64,000 nt of DNA from Shinella yambaruensis (GTDB taxonomy: Bacteria > Pseudomonadota > Alphaproteobacteria > Rhizobiales > Rhizobiaceae), in assembly GCF_022899355.1 (NCBI RefSeq), contig NZ_JALJCK010000004.1, positions 1 to 64,000 of the forward strand, given 5' to 3'. Position 1 is the first letter of the stretch. The number at the start of each line of letters is the position of its first letter. Of the stretch, positions 1 to 7,956 are shown one piece after another. The notes under the pieces are model-generated. The model was not told where the DNA came from and did no database searches. It saw only the letters and a program-made list of their open reading frames with translations. The position numbers and the translations under genes were made by a program.

Positions 1-112
1 CCCGCTGCCGCGACCTTCTCCCCGCGGGGGAGAAGGGGAAAGACGCGTCGCCTCATTCCATATGCAATTCGCCTGCCGCTTGCGGGGAGAGGGTTAGGGT
101 GAGGGGCACTTT
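1..112. repeat. RIME1-like palindromic intergenic repeat
   Basis: The stretch holds a short perfect hairpin of the kind CCTTCTCCCC/GGGGAGAAGG near position 15-40 and ends in a GAGAGGGTTAGGGTGAGGGG-like tail. The same two modules occur again at 44499-44636. This matches the Rhizobium-specific intergenic mosaic elements known from Rhizobiaceae. It lies just downstream of the binding-protein gene and may act as its 3' hairpin. No gene is seen in it. Confidence 0.6.
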
Positions 113-156
113 TTGGTCCGCCGGAGCGCCCTTCGATCCCCTCGCGAGGCGTGCGG

Positions 157-1383
157 CTACTTCTTCCACGCCTGCCGCGGCAGGATCGGCTGGCTGGCGC
201 CGGCGCGGTCCGCGGGCGCGATGCCGACGAACTGGCCGTTCTGCCACTGGCCGGTCCACCAGAGCGTGCGAAGCTGGTTGTCTTCCATCTTCGTCTCGCC
301 GAGCACGGTCTGGAAGGTGCCGGCCGACAATTCCGCGGAAACGGCCTCGCGGTCGAGGCCCTTGCGCTTGATCGCCTCCTGCAGCATCTGCAGCGAGGCA
401 TAGGTGATGACGCTGCCCCAATAGTCGGGACCCTGGCCGGTCACCTCCTCGTGGCGCTTGCGATAGGCGGCGTTCGCCTCGTTCGCCGGGTCGATACCGC
501 CGAGGCTCATGATGCCGGTGGCGTTGTCGCCATTGTTCTTGCCATAGACCGGAAAGCCCGTGCCGACGCCGAGATAGAGCAGCTTCGGATTGAAATCGGC
601 GACCTGAGACTGCTGGGTCAGCGCGAAGGTATCCGGCGGATAGGAGAAGGCGACGAAGCTGTCGGCGCCGCTCGCCTTCGCCTCGTTGATCATCGGCGTG
701 AAGTCCGACGTGCCGACCGGGTAGGTCTTGTCGTAGACGAGTTCGATGCCGGCGTCCGCGAAGGCCGGCCGCGCGGCGGTCACGAGGTCGATGCCGAAGC
801 CGTCGGCGACCGAGACCATGGCGACCTTGTTGTTGAGCGTGCCGTCGGCGGCGGCCTTTTTGATGAGGCCGGCGAGCGCGCCCGCATAGTCGTGGCCGCC
901 GCCGAGCATCCAGAAGCTCCTCTTCCAGCGCTTGACGAAATCCGGCGCCTTGTCGGTGACGGAGGAGACGGCGAGCTGCGGGTAGCCGTAGCGGTCGAAG
1001 AGTGGCGCGGCCGCAAGGTTGAAGCCCGTGCCCCAGGGCGCGAGGATGAAGTCCGCCTCGTCCTGCGTCGCCAGGCGCTCGACGGCGCGCACCAGTTCCT
1101 CGGAAGCGGACCGGTCGTCATATTCGATCACCTCGATCGGCAGCTTCGTGCCGTCGGGCAGTTCCAGCCCGCCGGCATCGTTCACGTCCTTCACCCAGAG
1201 CTGGTAGTTCGGCAGCGTCGTGATGCCGGCGCCGCCGGCATTGGGGCCGGTCTTGGAAATGGCATAGCCGATCTTCACCGAAGTGCGGTCCTGGGCAAGC
1301 GCGCCCGGTGCGATGCCCGTTGCCAAGAGGGCGGAGGCAGCCGCCATCATGCGCAGGACGTGCCTGCGTTGCAGAGATTTCAT
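157..1383 (-). CDS. Periplasmic ligand-binding protein of an amino-acid-type ABC transporter
   Basis: A 408-residue protein of the Leu/Ile/Val-binding (Peripla_BP_6) family. Residues 1-30 form a signal peptide with paired arginines (QRRHVLRMM) and an Ala-rich core ending near ALAQ, so export by Sec or possibly Tat is expected. The mature part opens with the typical strand VKIGYAISKTGPNAG. The ATG is preceded by GGGAGG at a good distance. No permease or ATPase gene is adjacent in the window, so the partner transporter and ligand are unknown. The gene is divergent from an AraC regulator at 1565, with a 17-bp dyad between them, which suggests the regulator controls it. Confidence 0.85.
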   Translation of the reverse strand: MKSLQRRHVLRMMAAASALLATGIAPGALAQDRTSVKIGYAISKTGPNAGGAGITTLPNYQLWVKDVNDAGGLELPDGTKLPIEVIEYDDRSASEELVRAVERLATQDEADFILAPWGTGFNLAAAPLFDRYGYPQLAVSSVTDKAPDFVKRWKRSFWMLGGGHDYAGALAGLIKKAAADGTLNNKVAMVSVADGFGIDLVTAARPAFADAGIELVYDKTYPVGTSDFTPMINEAKASGADSFVAFSYPPDTFALTQQSQVADFNPKLLYLGVGTGFPVYGKNNGDNATGIMSLGGIDPANEANAAYRKRHEEVTGQGPDYWGSVITYASLQMLQEAIKRKGLDREAVSAELSAGTFQTVLGETKMEDNQLRTLWWTGQWQNGQFVGIAPADRAGASQPILPRQAWKK

Positions 1384-1522
1384 CGTCGATTCCTCCCAAA
1401 AGGCCTGCTCTTCGGCAGGCGTCGCGCCAAGGCGGGCAGCGGCCGCATTCTCCTCCGGGCCTGCTGTCGCTTCTTGACGGATGAAAGGTTAGCCGCAGGC
1501 GGGGCAGGGCGGAATAGACTTT

Positions 1523-1539
1523 TACAAGAGATACTTGTA
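1523..1539. promoter_or_regulatory. Dyad operator candidate between divergent genes
   Basis: TACAAG-AGATA-CTTGTA is a perfect 6-bp inverted repeat with a 5-bp spacer, in the 181-bp space between the binding-protein gene and the AraC gene and 26 bp upstream of the latter's ATG. It is a plausible regulator-binding site. Function is inferred from position and symmetry only. Confidence 0.4.
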
Positions 1540-1564
1540 CTTTTCACGGCAAGGAGATCTCGCC

Positions 1565-2464
1565 ATGCCCTTCCAGGACGCCCTCGCGCCGCAGCATCGC
1601 GCCGCGGCCACGACGCCGCCGCTGCCGACGGAGGCGCGGCTCTTCCGCGGGGCGCTGTCGCAATCCGGCTGGACCTTCCGCGGCGGGCGCAACCGCGTCT
1701 TCCTGCTCCTGTCCGGCAGCGGGCGGGTGTCGCTCGGCCCGGCGGATCTCGGACTTTCCGGCCCCTCCATCGTCTGGGCGCCGGCCGGCGAGCGTGGCAC
1801 GGTGCTCTTCGATGCCGGCGCGGAGGGGGCGGCGCTGGCGATCCCGGAGCTGGCGCTCGGCCCCGCCATGCCGACGGGCGCGATCTTCGCCGACGTGCGC
1901 GATGCCATCGCCCGGCCGATCCTCGGCGCCAAGCTGGCGCTGGCGGATGCGAGAAAGATGCTCCAGACGGTGGAGACGATCGAGGCGGAACTGCGCGAGA
2001 ACGCGGCGGGCATGCAGGAGGTGGTGCGCCATCATCTCGCCCTCCTGCTGATCGCCATCTGGCGCCGCGCCAATCCGGCGACGGAGAAGCCGAAGCCTTC
2101 GCCGCGCGCCACCGTGCGCAGCTTCCTGCATCTCGTGGAACTGCACATGCGCGAGCAATGGCCGCTCGCCCACTATGCCGCCGTGCTGGGCGTGACGCCG
2201 GACCGGCTGAACACGGCGGTGCGGCGCGCCACGGGGCGTTCGCCGATGGAGCTGATCCATGCGCGGCTGATGATGGAGGCGGAAATGTTGCTCGACGGGT
2301 CGAGCCTGCAGATCGCCGAGGTCGCCGAAGCGCTCGGCTTTCGCGATGCAGCCTATTTCAGCCGGTTCTTCAAGCGGCTGGCCGGCGTCTCGCCGCGCGC
2401 CCGGCGGGCGGGGCTCGCCAGCCGGCAGGTGCGCGCGGAAACCTCCTATGCCGCCTGGCCGTAG
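1565..2464 (+). CDS. AraC-family transcriptional regulator
   Basis: A 299-residue protein. Residues about 190-285 form the double helix-turn-helix of AraC/XylS regulators, including the second helix pair IAEVAEALGFRDAAYFSRFF. The N-terminal half is a cupin-like sensing domain without clear specificity. The start is the ATG at 1565, which has AAGGAGAT 7 bases upstream; an in-frame ATG at 1535 lacks this. It is divergent from the periplasmic binding protein at 157-1383 and likely regulates it. Its stop codon touches a dispersed palindromic repeat. Confidence 0.88.
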   Translation: MPFQDALAPQHRAAATTPPLPTEARLFRGALSQSGWTFRGGRNRVFLLLSGSGRVSLGPADLGLSGPSIVWAPAGERGTVLFDAGAEGAALAIPELALGPAMPTGAIFADVRDAIARPILGAKLALADARKMLQTVETIEAELRENAAGMQEVVRHHLALLLIAIWRRANPATEKPKPSPRATVRSFLHLVELHMREQWPLAHYAAVLGVTPDRLNTAVRRATGRSPMELIHARLMMEAEMLLDGSSLQIAEVAEALGFRDAAYFSRFFKRLAGVSPRARRAGLASRQVRAETSYAAWP

Positions 2465-2564
2465 AGCAATTCCAGCAAAAGTGCGCAGCGGTTTTGCGTC
2501 CGGAATTGCGTAAAAACAAAGAGATAGAGCATTTTCGCGATTCAAGGAAAAGTGGAAACGCTCT
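2464..2564. repeat. Dispersed ~100-bp palindromic repeat, copy 1 (full length)
   Basis: This copy starts with AGAGCAATTCCAGCAAAAGT, continues with a GCGGTTTTGCG segment and an A-rich middle, and closes with a second dyad ending GGAAACGCTCT. The ends AGAGC and GCTCT are complementary, so the whole can fold as one hairpin. Related copies lie at 2949, 53137, 53907 and 62670-62834. Confidence 0.75.
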
Positions 2565-2568
2565 AAGC

Positions 2569-2913
2569 TCAGAAAAGCGTTTCGTAGATCTCCGGCTTGA
2601 AGCCCGCCGTCAGGGCGCCGCCGCGGTCGAGGATCGGGCGCTTGATCATCGAGGGCTGCGCGAGCATCAGCGCGATCGCCTTCCTTGCATCGAGATCCTG
2701 CTTGTCGGCATCCGGCAGGGCGCGGAAGGTGGTGCCGGCGCGGTTCAGCACGGTCTCCCAGCCGAGCGCGTCGACGAAGCGCGTCAGGCTTGCCGCATCG
2801 ATGCCTTCGGCCTTGTAGTCGTGGAAACGGTAGGCGACGCCCTTTGCGTCGAGCCAGGTCCGGGCCTTCTTCATCGTGTCGCAGTTCTTGATGCCGTAGA
2901 TCGTGACGGTCAC
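2569..2913 (-). CDS. ArsC/Spx-family (YffB-like) thioredoxin-fold protein
   Basis: A 114-residue protein of the arsenate-reductase-like family. The N-terminal TIYGIKNCDTMKKA holds the single conserved Cys of the CDT motif, and the family signatures KRPIL and the closing GFKPEIYETLF are present. YffB-type members have no proven arsenate reductase activity and their substrate is unclear. The GTG at 2913 is chosen because AAGGAG lies 6 bases upstream; the longer ATG start at 2964 has no such site and would begin inside a repeat. A repeat copy lies on each side. Confidence 0.85.
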   Translation of the reverse strand: MTVTIYGIKNCDTMKKARTWLDAKGVAYRFHDYKAEGIDAASLTRFVDALGWETVLNRAGTTFRALPDADKQDLDARKAIALMLAQPSMIKRPILDRGGALTAGFKPEIYETLF

Positions 2914-2948
2914 GCCTGTCTCCTTCGTTTGATGGTCGCCGCCTTCAT

Positions 2949-2990
2949 AGAGCGATTCCGGCAAAAGTGCGCAGCGGTTTTGCGCCCAGG
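2949..2990. repeat. Dispersed palindromic repeat, copy 2 (5' half only)
   Basis: AGAGCGATTCCGGCAAAAGT followed by GCGCAGCGGTTTTGCGCCC matches the first 40 bases of the repeat at 2464. It fills the space between the ArsC-like gene and the YitT gene, overlapping neither. Confidence 0.65.
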
Positions 2991-2992
2991 CG

Positions 2993-3613
2993 TCACGTCA
3001 CGCCGAGATAGCGGCCCGGGCGGTGGTTGATGGCGAGCGTCATGTTGACGACGACGGCACCGAGCACGGAGAGCGCGAGGCGGTCGAGCGGGATGACGAA
3101 GACGGCGGCGGCAAGGATGGCAAGGTCCACGGCGAGCTGGAAATAGCCGGCCCGGATGCCGAAACGGTCCTGCAGGTAGATCGCCAGCACGTTGATGCCG
3201 CCGAGCCCCGTGCGGTGGCGGAAGAGGATGAGCAGGCCCGTGCCGGACAGCGCCCCGCCCATGACGGCCGCATAGAGCGGATCGAGATGGGAGAAGGAGA
3301 CGAGCTCAGAGGTTAGCCGGGTAAAGATCGAGACGAGCGTGACGGCCGCGAAGGTGCGCAGGGTGAAGGCCCAGCCGAGCTTTCTGACCGCGAGGACGTA
3401 GAAGGGCAGGTTGATGGCGAAGAACAGCCACCAGAAGCCGATGCCGCTGGCATATTGCAGGAGCAGGGCAAGGCCCGCCGTGCTGCCGGCGAGCAGCACG
3501 GCCTTGGTGTAGATCACCACGCCGAGCGCCATGAACATCGTGCCGACGACGATGGCGATGGCATCCTCGCAGGCGGAATGGCGCTCGGGCCGGGCGGCTG
3601 TTTCGACAGACAT
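2993..3613 (-). CDS. YitT-family membrane protein
   Basis: A 206-residue integral membrane protein with about five or six hydrophobic segments (e.g. AIVVGTMFMALGVVIYTKAV, LAILAAAVFVIPL). It matches the YitT_membrane family, whose transport role is not established. The start is the ATG at 3613, seven bases after the stop of the aminotransferase gene, so the two are probably co-transcribed. An ATG 39 bases further upstream would overlap the aminotransferase end and is less likely. Confidence 0.8.
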   Translation of the reverse strand: MSVETAARPERHSACEDAIAIVVGTMFMALGVVIYTKAVLLAGSTAGLALLLQYASGIGFWWLFFAINLPFYVLAVRKLGWAFTLRTFAAVTLVSIFTRLTSELVSFSHLDPLYAAVMGGALSGTGLLILFRHRTGLGGINVLAIYLQDRFGIRAGYFQLAVDLAILAAAVFVIPLDRLALSVLGAVVVNMTLAINHRPGRYLGVT

Positions 3614-3620
3614 CGTGTCC

Positions 3621-4790
3621 TCAGAGGCTCCGGAACTTCTCGATGACGGCATCGACCTCGGCCGATTTGAGGCCGGCGATGTTGATGCGGCCGGAGGTCG
3701 GCATGTAGATCGCGTGCTCGGCGCGCAGCTTCAGCACGTCCGCCTCCTCCAGCGGCAGCAGGGAGAACATGCCCTCCTGCTCGCGGATGGCCGTCAGCAC
3801 CTGCCAGCGGCCGGAAAGGCCGGCGGCGAGGCGCTCGCGGATCGCGGTGATGCGCAGCCGCATGGTCTCGATCTCCGCCATCCAGTCCGCCTTCAGGGCC
3901 TCGTCGCCGAGGATCGTCGCGACGATGGCCGCGCCATGGTCCGGCGGCATGGAATAGCTGGTGCGGGCGAGGGCGGCGAGGTTGCTGCGCACGGACAGCG
4001 CCGTCTCGGCGCTGCCGCAGGCCGCATAGATCGCCCCGGTGCGCTCGCGGTAAAGGCCGAAGGACTTCGAGCAGGAGACGGCGACCAGCGCTTCCGGCAC
4101 GGCGGCCAGCAGTGTGCGCAGCCCGGCGGCATCCTCGTTGAGGCCGCGGCCGTAGCCCTGATAGGCGATGTCGACGAGCGGCAGCAGGCCGCGCGCGGCG
4201 ACGAGATCGGAGACGGCGCGCCACTGCTCTGCCGAAAGGCCGGCGCCCGTCGGGTTGTGGCAGCTGGCGTGCAGCAGCACGGCATCGCCCGGCGCGGCGC
4301 CGGAGAGCGCGTCCATCATCCGGTCGAAGAGCACGGTCTGCGAGGGGACGTCGAAGAAGGGATAGGTGACGACCTCCAGGCCCGCCGCCTTGAAGATGCT
4401 GGCATGGTTCGGCCAGCTCGGCAGGCCGAGCCAGATGCCCTTCGTGCCCATGCGCGCCATCAGGTCGGCGGCAAGGCGCAGCGCGCCGGAGCCGCCCGGC
4501 GTCTGCAGCGCGGCGGTGGCGCGGCCGCGGCCGGCGTCCCCCGTCGTCAGCGCCCAGAGGCGCTCCAGGAAGACCGGGTCGCCTTCCGGGCCGACATAGG
4601 CCTTGGTCGGCTGCGTCTCGACGAGACGCCGTTCCGCCGCCTTCACCGCGCGGAAGATCGGCGTCGCGCCCGTCTCGTCGCGATAGACGCCGACGCCGAG
4701 GTCCACCTTGCCGGCGCGCTCGTCCGCCCGGAAGAGGCCGATCAGGGCAAGCAACGGGTCGTCGGGCTGGCGGGCGAGGGCGTCGAACAT
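3621..4790 (-). CDS. Aromatic/aspartate-type amino acid aminotransferase (class I)
   Basis: A 389-residue PLP-dependent aminotransferase of the AspC/TyrB type. Visible motifs are the cofactor-binding CHNPTG, the Schiff-base lysine in SCSKSFGLYRERTGA and the substrate-carboxylate arginine near SGRINIAGL. It transfers amino groups from aspartate or aromatic amino acids to 2-oxoglutarate in the cytoplasm; the preferred substrate cannot be read from sequence. It is divergent from an Lrp regulator at 4940, a common arrangement for self-contained amino-acid control, and is followed by a YitT gene in the same operon. Confidence 0.88.
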   Translation of the reverse strand: MFDALARQPDDPLLALIGLFRADERAGKVDLGVGVYRDETGATPIFRAVKAAERRLVETQPTKAYVGPEGDPVFLERLWALTTGDAGRGRATAALQTPGGSGALRLAADLMARMGTKGIWLGLPSWPNHASIFKAAGLEVVTYPFFDVPSQTVLFDRMMDALSGAAPGDAVLLHASCHNPTGAGLSAEQWRAVSDLVAARGLLPLVDIAYQGYGRGLNEDAAGLRTLLAAVPEALVAVSCSKSFGLYRERTGAIYAACGSAETALSVRSNLAALARTSYSMPPDHGAAIVATILGDEALKADWMAEIETMRLRITAIRERLAAGLSGRWQVLTAIREQEGMFSLLPLEEADVLKLRAEHAIYMPTSGRINIAGLKSAEVDAVIEKFRSL

Positions 4791-4939
4791 GGCCGGGTTC
4801 CTTGTGCGGTGTGTCTCTCAAGCGGTTTAGGCCAAAGCCGTCGCAAAATCGACCATGATATTGCGGACAAGGCGCAAGAAGCTTTTGCCTTCTTGCTTGC
4901 CGCTGCTAGATTGATGCAGGTTTTTGCGTGGGGCGGGAC

Positions 4940-5419
4940 ATGGACAGGAAGCCGGGCGACGAGGTGGCGCTGGACCAGACGGATCGGCGCATCATCCGCC
5001 TGCTCGTCGAGGATGCCGGGCTCTCCAACAACCGGCTCGCCGAGAAGGTCGGCCTCTCGCCGGCGCCGCTGTCGCGCCGGCTGGCGCGGCTGGAGGCAGG
5101 CGGCGTCATCCGCCACACGGTGATCGTCGATCCGCGCGCCGCCGGCATCGGCTTCCAGGCCTTCCTGGAGGTGACGCTGGAGCGCACGGCCCCGCGCGTC
5201 GGCGAGCGCTTCATCGATCTCGTGCGGCGCATGCCGGAGGTGGTGGAGTGCCACACGGTCGCCGGCGATTTCGATTTCCTCCTGAAGATCGCCGTGAAGG
5301 ACGTCGCCGATTATCGCCGGCTGCTGTGGAGCGAGTTCGAGCGGATCGGCGAGATCAAGACGCTGCGCTCGACCATCCTGCTCGACAGCCCGAAAATGCA
5401 GGTGAGCGTTCTTCCCTAG
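4940..5419 (+). CDS. Lrp/AsnC-family transcriptional regulator
   Basis: A 159-residue regulator. An N-terminal winged HTH (DRRIIRLLVEDAGLSNNRLA, then a recognition helix around APLSRRLARLEAGGVI) is followed by a RAM/ligand-binding domain (VVECHTVAGDFDFLLKI). The ATG at 4940 is preferred over a GTG at 4928 because a G-rich site precedes it. It is divergent from the aminotransferase gene (149-bp gap) and probably senses an amino acid to control it. The first eight codons nearly match those of the next gene at 5506. Confidence 0.88.
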   Translation: MDRKPGDEVALDQTDRRIIRLLVEDAGLSNNRLAEKVGLSPAPLSRRLARLEAGGVIRHTVIVDPRAAGIGFQAFLEVTLERTAPRVGERFIDLVRRMPEVVECHTVAGDFDFLLKIAVKDVADYRRLLWSEFERIGEIKTLRSTILLDSPKMQVSVLP

Positions 5420-5505
5420 CCATTTTCGCGGAACCTTCTTGGCCGTGAAAGGTTGCCGACGCGGGCAAAGCGCCCATATGATGGAGGGGCCACAAGGAAG
5501 GACAC

Positions 5506-6354
5506 GTGGACAGGAAGCCGAACGACAAGCTGATGCCGGCCGCATTGCTGACGGCCATCCGCAACCGCCGCGGCCATCGGCCGCCGGAGAACAATCGCCC
5601 CGGCGATACCGTGATCGCGTCCTACAACGTGCACAAATGCGTGGGCGTCGACCGGCGCTTCGATCCGGAGCGCACGGCGAACGTGATCGCCGAGATCGAC
5701 GCCGACATCATCGCCATCCAGGAGGCGGACAAGCGCTTCGGAGAGCGCTCCGGCCTGCTCAACCTCGATATCCTCGAACGGGACTGCGGCCTCGTCCCGG
5801 TGCCGATCACCGCGCTCTCCTCCACCGGCCATGGCTGGCACGGCAACATGATCATGATCCGCAAGGGCGCCGTCGGCGGCGTGCGGCAATTGAAGCTGCC
5901 GGGCGTCGAGCCGCGCGGCGCGCTGGTCGTGACGCTCGACCTGCCGGTCGGCAAGCTGCGGCTGGTCGCGGCCCATTTCGGCCTTCTGAAGCGCTCGCGC
6001 GAGCAGCAGGCCATGGCGATCCTCGCCTCCGTCGCGGAAGAAGAGGAGATGCCGACCCTGCTTGTCGGCGATCTCAACGAATGGCGCGTCGGCCGCCGGT
6101 CCTCGCTCTCGCGCCTGCAGCCGACCTTCGATCCCGCCTCCGGCGCGGTGCCGAGCTTTCCCTCCCGCTTTCCGGTCCTCGCGCTCGACCGCGCGCTCGG
6201 CCATCCGCACGATCTCGTCACCTCCGTCGAGGTGCACGACACGCCGCTTGCCCGCGTCGCGTCCGATCACCTGCCGATCAAGGCGCATATCGACCTCAAG
6301 GTCGTCTGGGAGCGCTCGTTCGGGCCTACAGATAGGGTGAGCCGAGCCATGTGA
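5506..6354 (+). CDS. Endonuclease/exonuclease/phosphatase (EEP) family hydrolase
   Basis: A 282-residue metal-dependent phosphohydrolase. Family motifs are ASYNVHKCVG near residue 40, AIQEAD (metal-binding Glu), VGDLNEW (catalytic Asp-Asn) and the C-terminal SDHLPI (catalytic His). There is no signal peptide. The start is GTG, with AAGGAAGG upstream. Its last 29 bases overlap the 3' end of the convergent cardiolipin-synthase gene. EEP members act on nucleic acids, phosphoinositides or other phosphodiesters, and the substrate here is unknown; a link to phospholipid metabolism is suggested only by the neighbour. Confidence 0.85.
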   Translation: MDRKPNDKLMPAALLTAIRNRRGHRPPENNRPGDTVIASYNVHKCVGVDRRFDPERTANVIAEIDADIIAIQEADKRFGERSGLLNLDILERDCGLVPVPITALSSTGHGWHGNMIMIRKGAVGGVRQLKLPGVEPRGALVVTLDLPVGKLRLVAAHFGLLKRSREQQAMAILASVAEEEEMPTLLVGDLNEWRVGRRSSLSRLQPTFDPASGAVPSFPSRFPVLALDRALGHPHDLVTSVEVHDTPLARVASDHLPIKAHIDLKVVWERSFGPTDRVSRAM

Positions 6355-7786
6355 TGCGCTCGACGAGGCGCTGGGCGAAGGGACGTGCCCTGAGGTCCTC
6401 GAGCGTGACCTCCTCGGCCTCGGACAGTGCGGCGGCGATGCGCTGGTCGATGAGATCGGCGAAGTCGGCGTCGATCACCTCGATATCCACCTCGAAATTC
6501 AGCCGCAGCGAGCGCGGATCGATGTTCGACGAGCCGACATAGGACCAGGCGCCGTCGATGACCGCGAGCTTGGAATGGTTGAAGGCACCGGAGGCCCGCC
6601 AGATGCGGCAGCCGTGTTTCAGCATCTGGTCGAACTGCGCCGTCATGGCGAGATCGACGAGCTTTAGGTTGTTGGAGGAGGGAACGACGATGTCGATCTC
6701 CACGCCGCGCCGCGCCGCCGTGACGATCGCGCTGATCAGCTCGCGGTCCGGCAGGAAATAAGGCGACATGATGCGGATGTGCCGCTTGGCGACGGAGACC
6801 GCCCCCATCAGCATGCGGTGGTTGGTCTCAAGGCTCTTGTCCGGGCCCGACGGCACGACGCGGGCAAGCATGCCGCTTTCCGGCGCATCCGGCGGCGGGG
6901 CGATCTGCCAGGCCTCGCCCGCCAGCTCGTCGCCGCCGGAAAAGCGCCAGTCCTCGTAGGCGATGCGGAAGAGATCGCTGACCACGGGGCCGGTCAGGCG
7001 GAAATGCGTGTCGAGCGCCGCCGCCTCGCCGGAAAACTCGGCGCAGAAACCGGCGCGGATGTTCAGCCCGCCGGTGAAGGCGACGCTGCCGTCGACGACG
7101 AGGATCTTCCGGTGGGTGCGCAGGTTCGCATAGGGCAGGCGCAGGCCCATGACGATGTTGCCGTTGAAGACGTCCGCCGGCACGTTCGCCCGCTGCAGGT
7201 CGGAGACGATCGAGGGGATCGAGTAGCGCGCGCCGACCGCGTCGATCAGCACGCGCACCTGCACGCCGCGCGCCACGGCGTCCGACAGCGCCGCAACGAA
7301 GCGCTCGCCGGCGGCATCGCGGTCGAAGATGTAGGTTTCGAGCAGGACGGAGCGTTCCGCGGCCGCGATGGCGGCCAGCATGGCCGCATAGGCCTCGTCG
7401 CCGGTCGATAGCACGCTGATGCGGTTGCCGGAGGTCAGCTTGCAGCGGCCGACCGTATCGCCGAGGCGCTGCATGGCGGCGAGCGCCCCGCCATAGGCCA
7501 CCTGCATATACGCATTCGAGACGTCGTATTCCGCCATGTGGTGCCAGCCGGCGGCGAGCAGCCCCTCGCGGCTGAGGTTCAGCGTCTTGCGGCGGATGCG
7601 GTTGACCCCGCCGATGGCATAGATGAGCGGCCCGACGACCGGCGACAGCATGATGACGCCGACCCAGCCGATCGCCGCGCGCACCTCTTCCTTGGTCATC
7701 GTGGCATGGATGGCGGCCGGCACGCCGAGGAGGATCGACAGGGCGACGAGGATATGCGGCCAGTAGGCGGAGAGCGTCTCAAACAT
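6326..7786 (-). CDS. Cardiolipin synthase-type phospholipase D protein
   Basis: A 486-residue membrane enzyme. Two N-terminal transmembrane helices (HILVALSILLGVPAAIHA and VGVIMLSPVVGPLIYAIGG) are followed by two PLD domains, each with an HKD motif: THRKILVVDGSVAFTGGLN near residue 230 and NHSKLAVIDGAWSYVGSSN near residue 410. This is the ClsA-type layout, which condenses two phosphatidylglycerol molecules into cardiolipin at the inner membrane. The length and motif spacing are normal. It converges on the EEP gene with a 29-bp overlap. Confidence 0.88.
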   Translation of the reverse strand: MFETLSAYWPHILVALSILLGVPAAIHATMTKEEVRAAIGWVGVIMLSPVVGPLIYAIGGVNRIRRKTLNLSREGLLAAGWHHMAEYDVSNAYMQVAYGGALAAMQRLGDTVGRCKLTSGNRISVLSTGDEAYAAMLAAIAAAERSVLLETYIFDRDAAGERFVAALSDAVARGVQVRVLIDAVGARYSIPSIVSDLQRANVPADVFNGNIVMGLRLPYANLRTHRKILVVDGSVAFTGGLNIRAGFCAEFSGEAAALDTHFRLTGPVVSDLFRIAYEDWRFSGGDELAGEAWQIAPPPDAPESGMLARVVPSGPDKSLETNHRMLMGAVSVAKRHIRIMSPYFLPDRELISAIVTAARRGVEIDIVVPSSNNLKLVDLAMTAQFDQMLKHGCRIWRASGAFNHSKLAVIDGAWSYVGSSNIDPRSLRLNFEVDIEVIDADFADLIDQRIAAALSEAEEVTLEDLRARPFAQRLVERITWLGSPYL

Positions 7787-7956
7787 GATGCGTGCGGATC
7801 ATCCCAAGGCGGCCTCGTCTTTGTGCGTGCCGCTTTTGCAAGCCGCGCGAGGCGGCCCGTGCGTCACGCCGGTCTCGCACCTATATATTGCTTCGGGCAA
7901 GGCGATTGCGAGGGGCGAGGCCCGCCCCGCGCAGGTTTCTTTCGGCGTGGGGCGGC

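Noticed and set aside
2464-2564. Insertion sequence for the dispersed repeat
   Set aside because: The copies are about 100 bp, contain no transposase frame and show no target-site duplication.
151-3030. A 959-codon plus-strand open frame
   Set aside because: It is the antisense of the binding-protein gene followed by shifted frames over the AraC and ArsC-like genes; composition and lack of domains show it is a GC-rich shadow.
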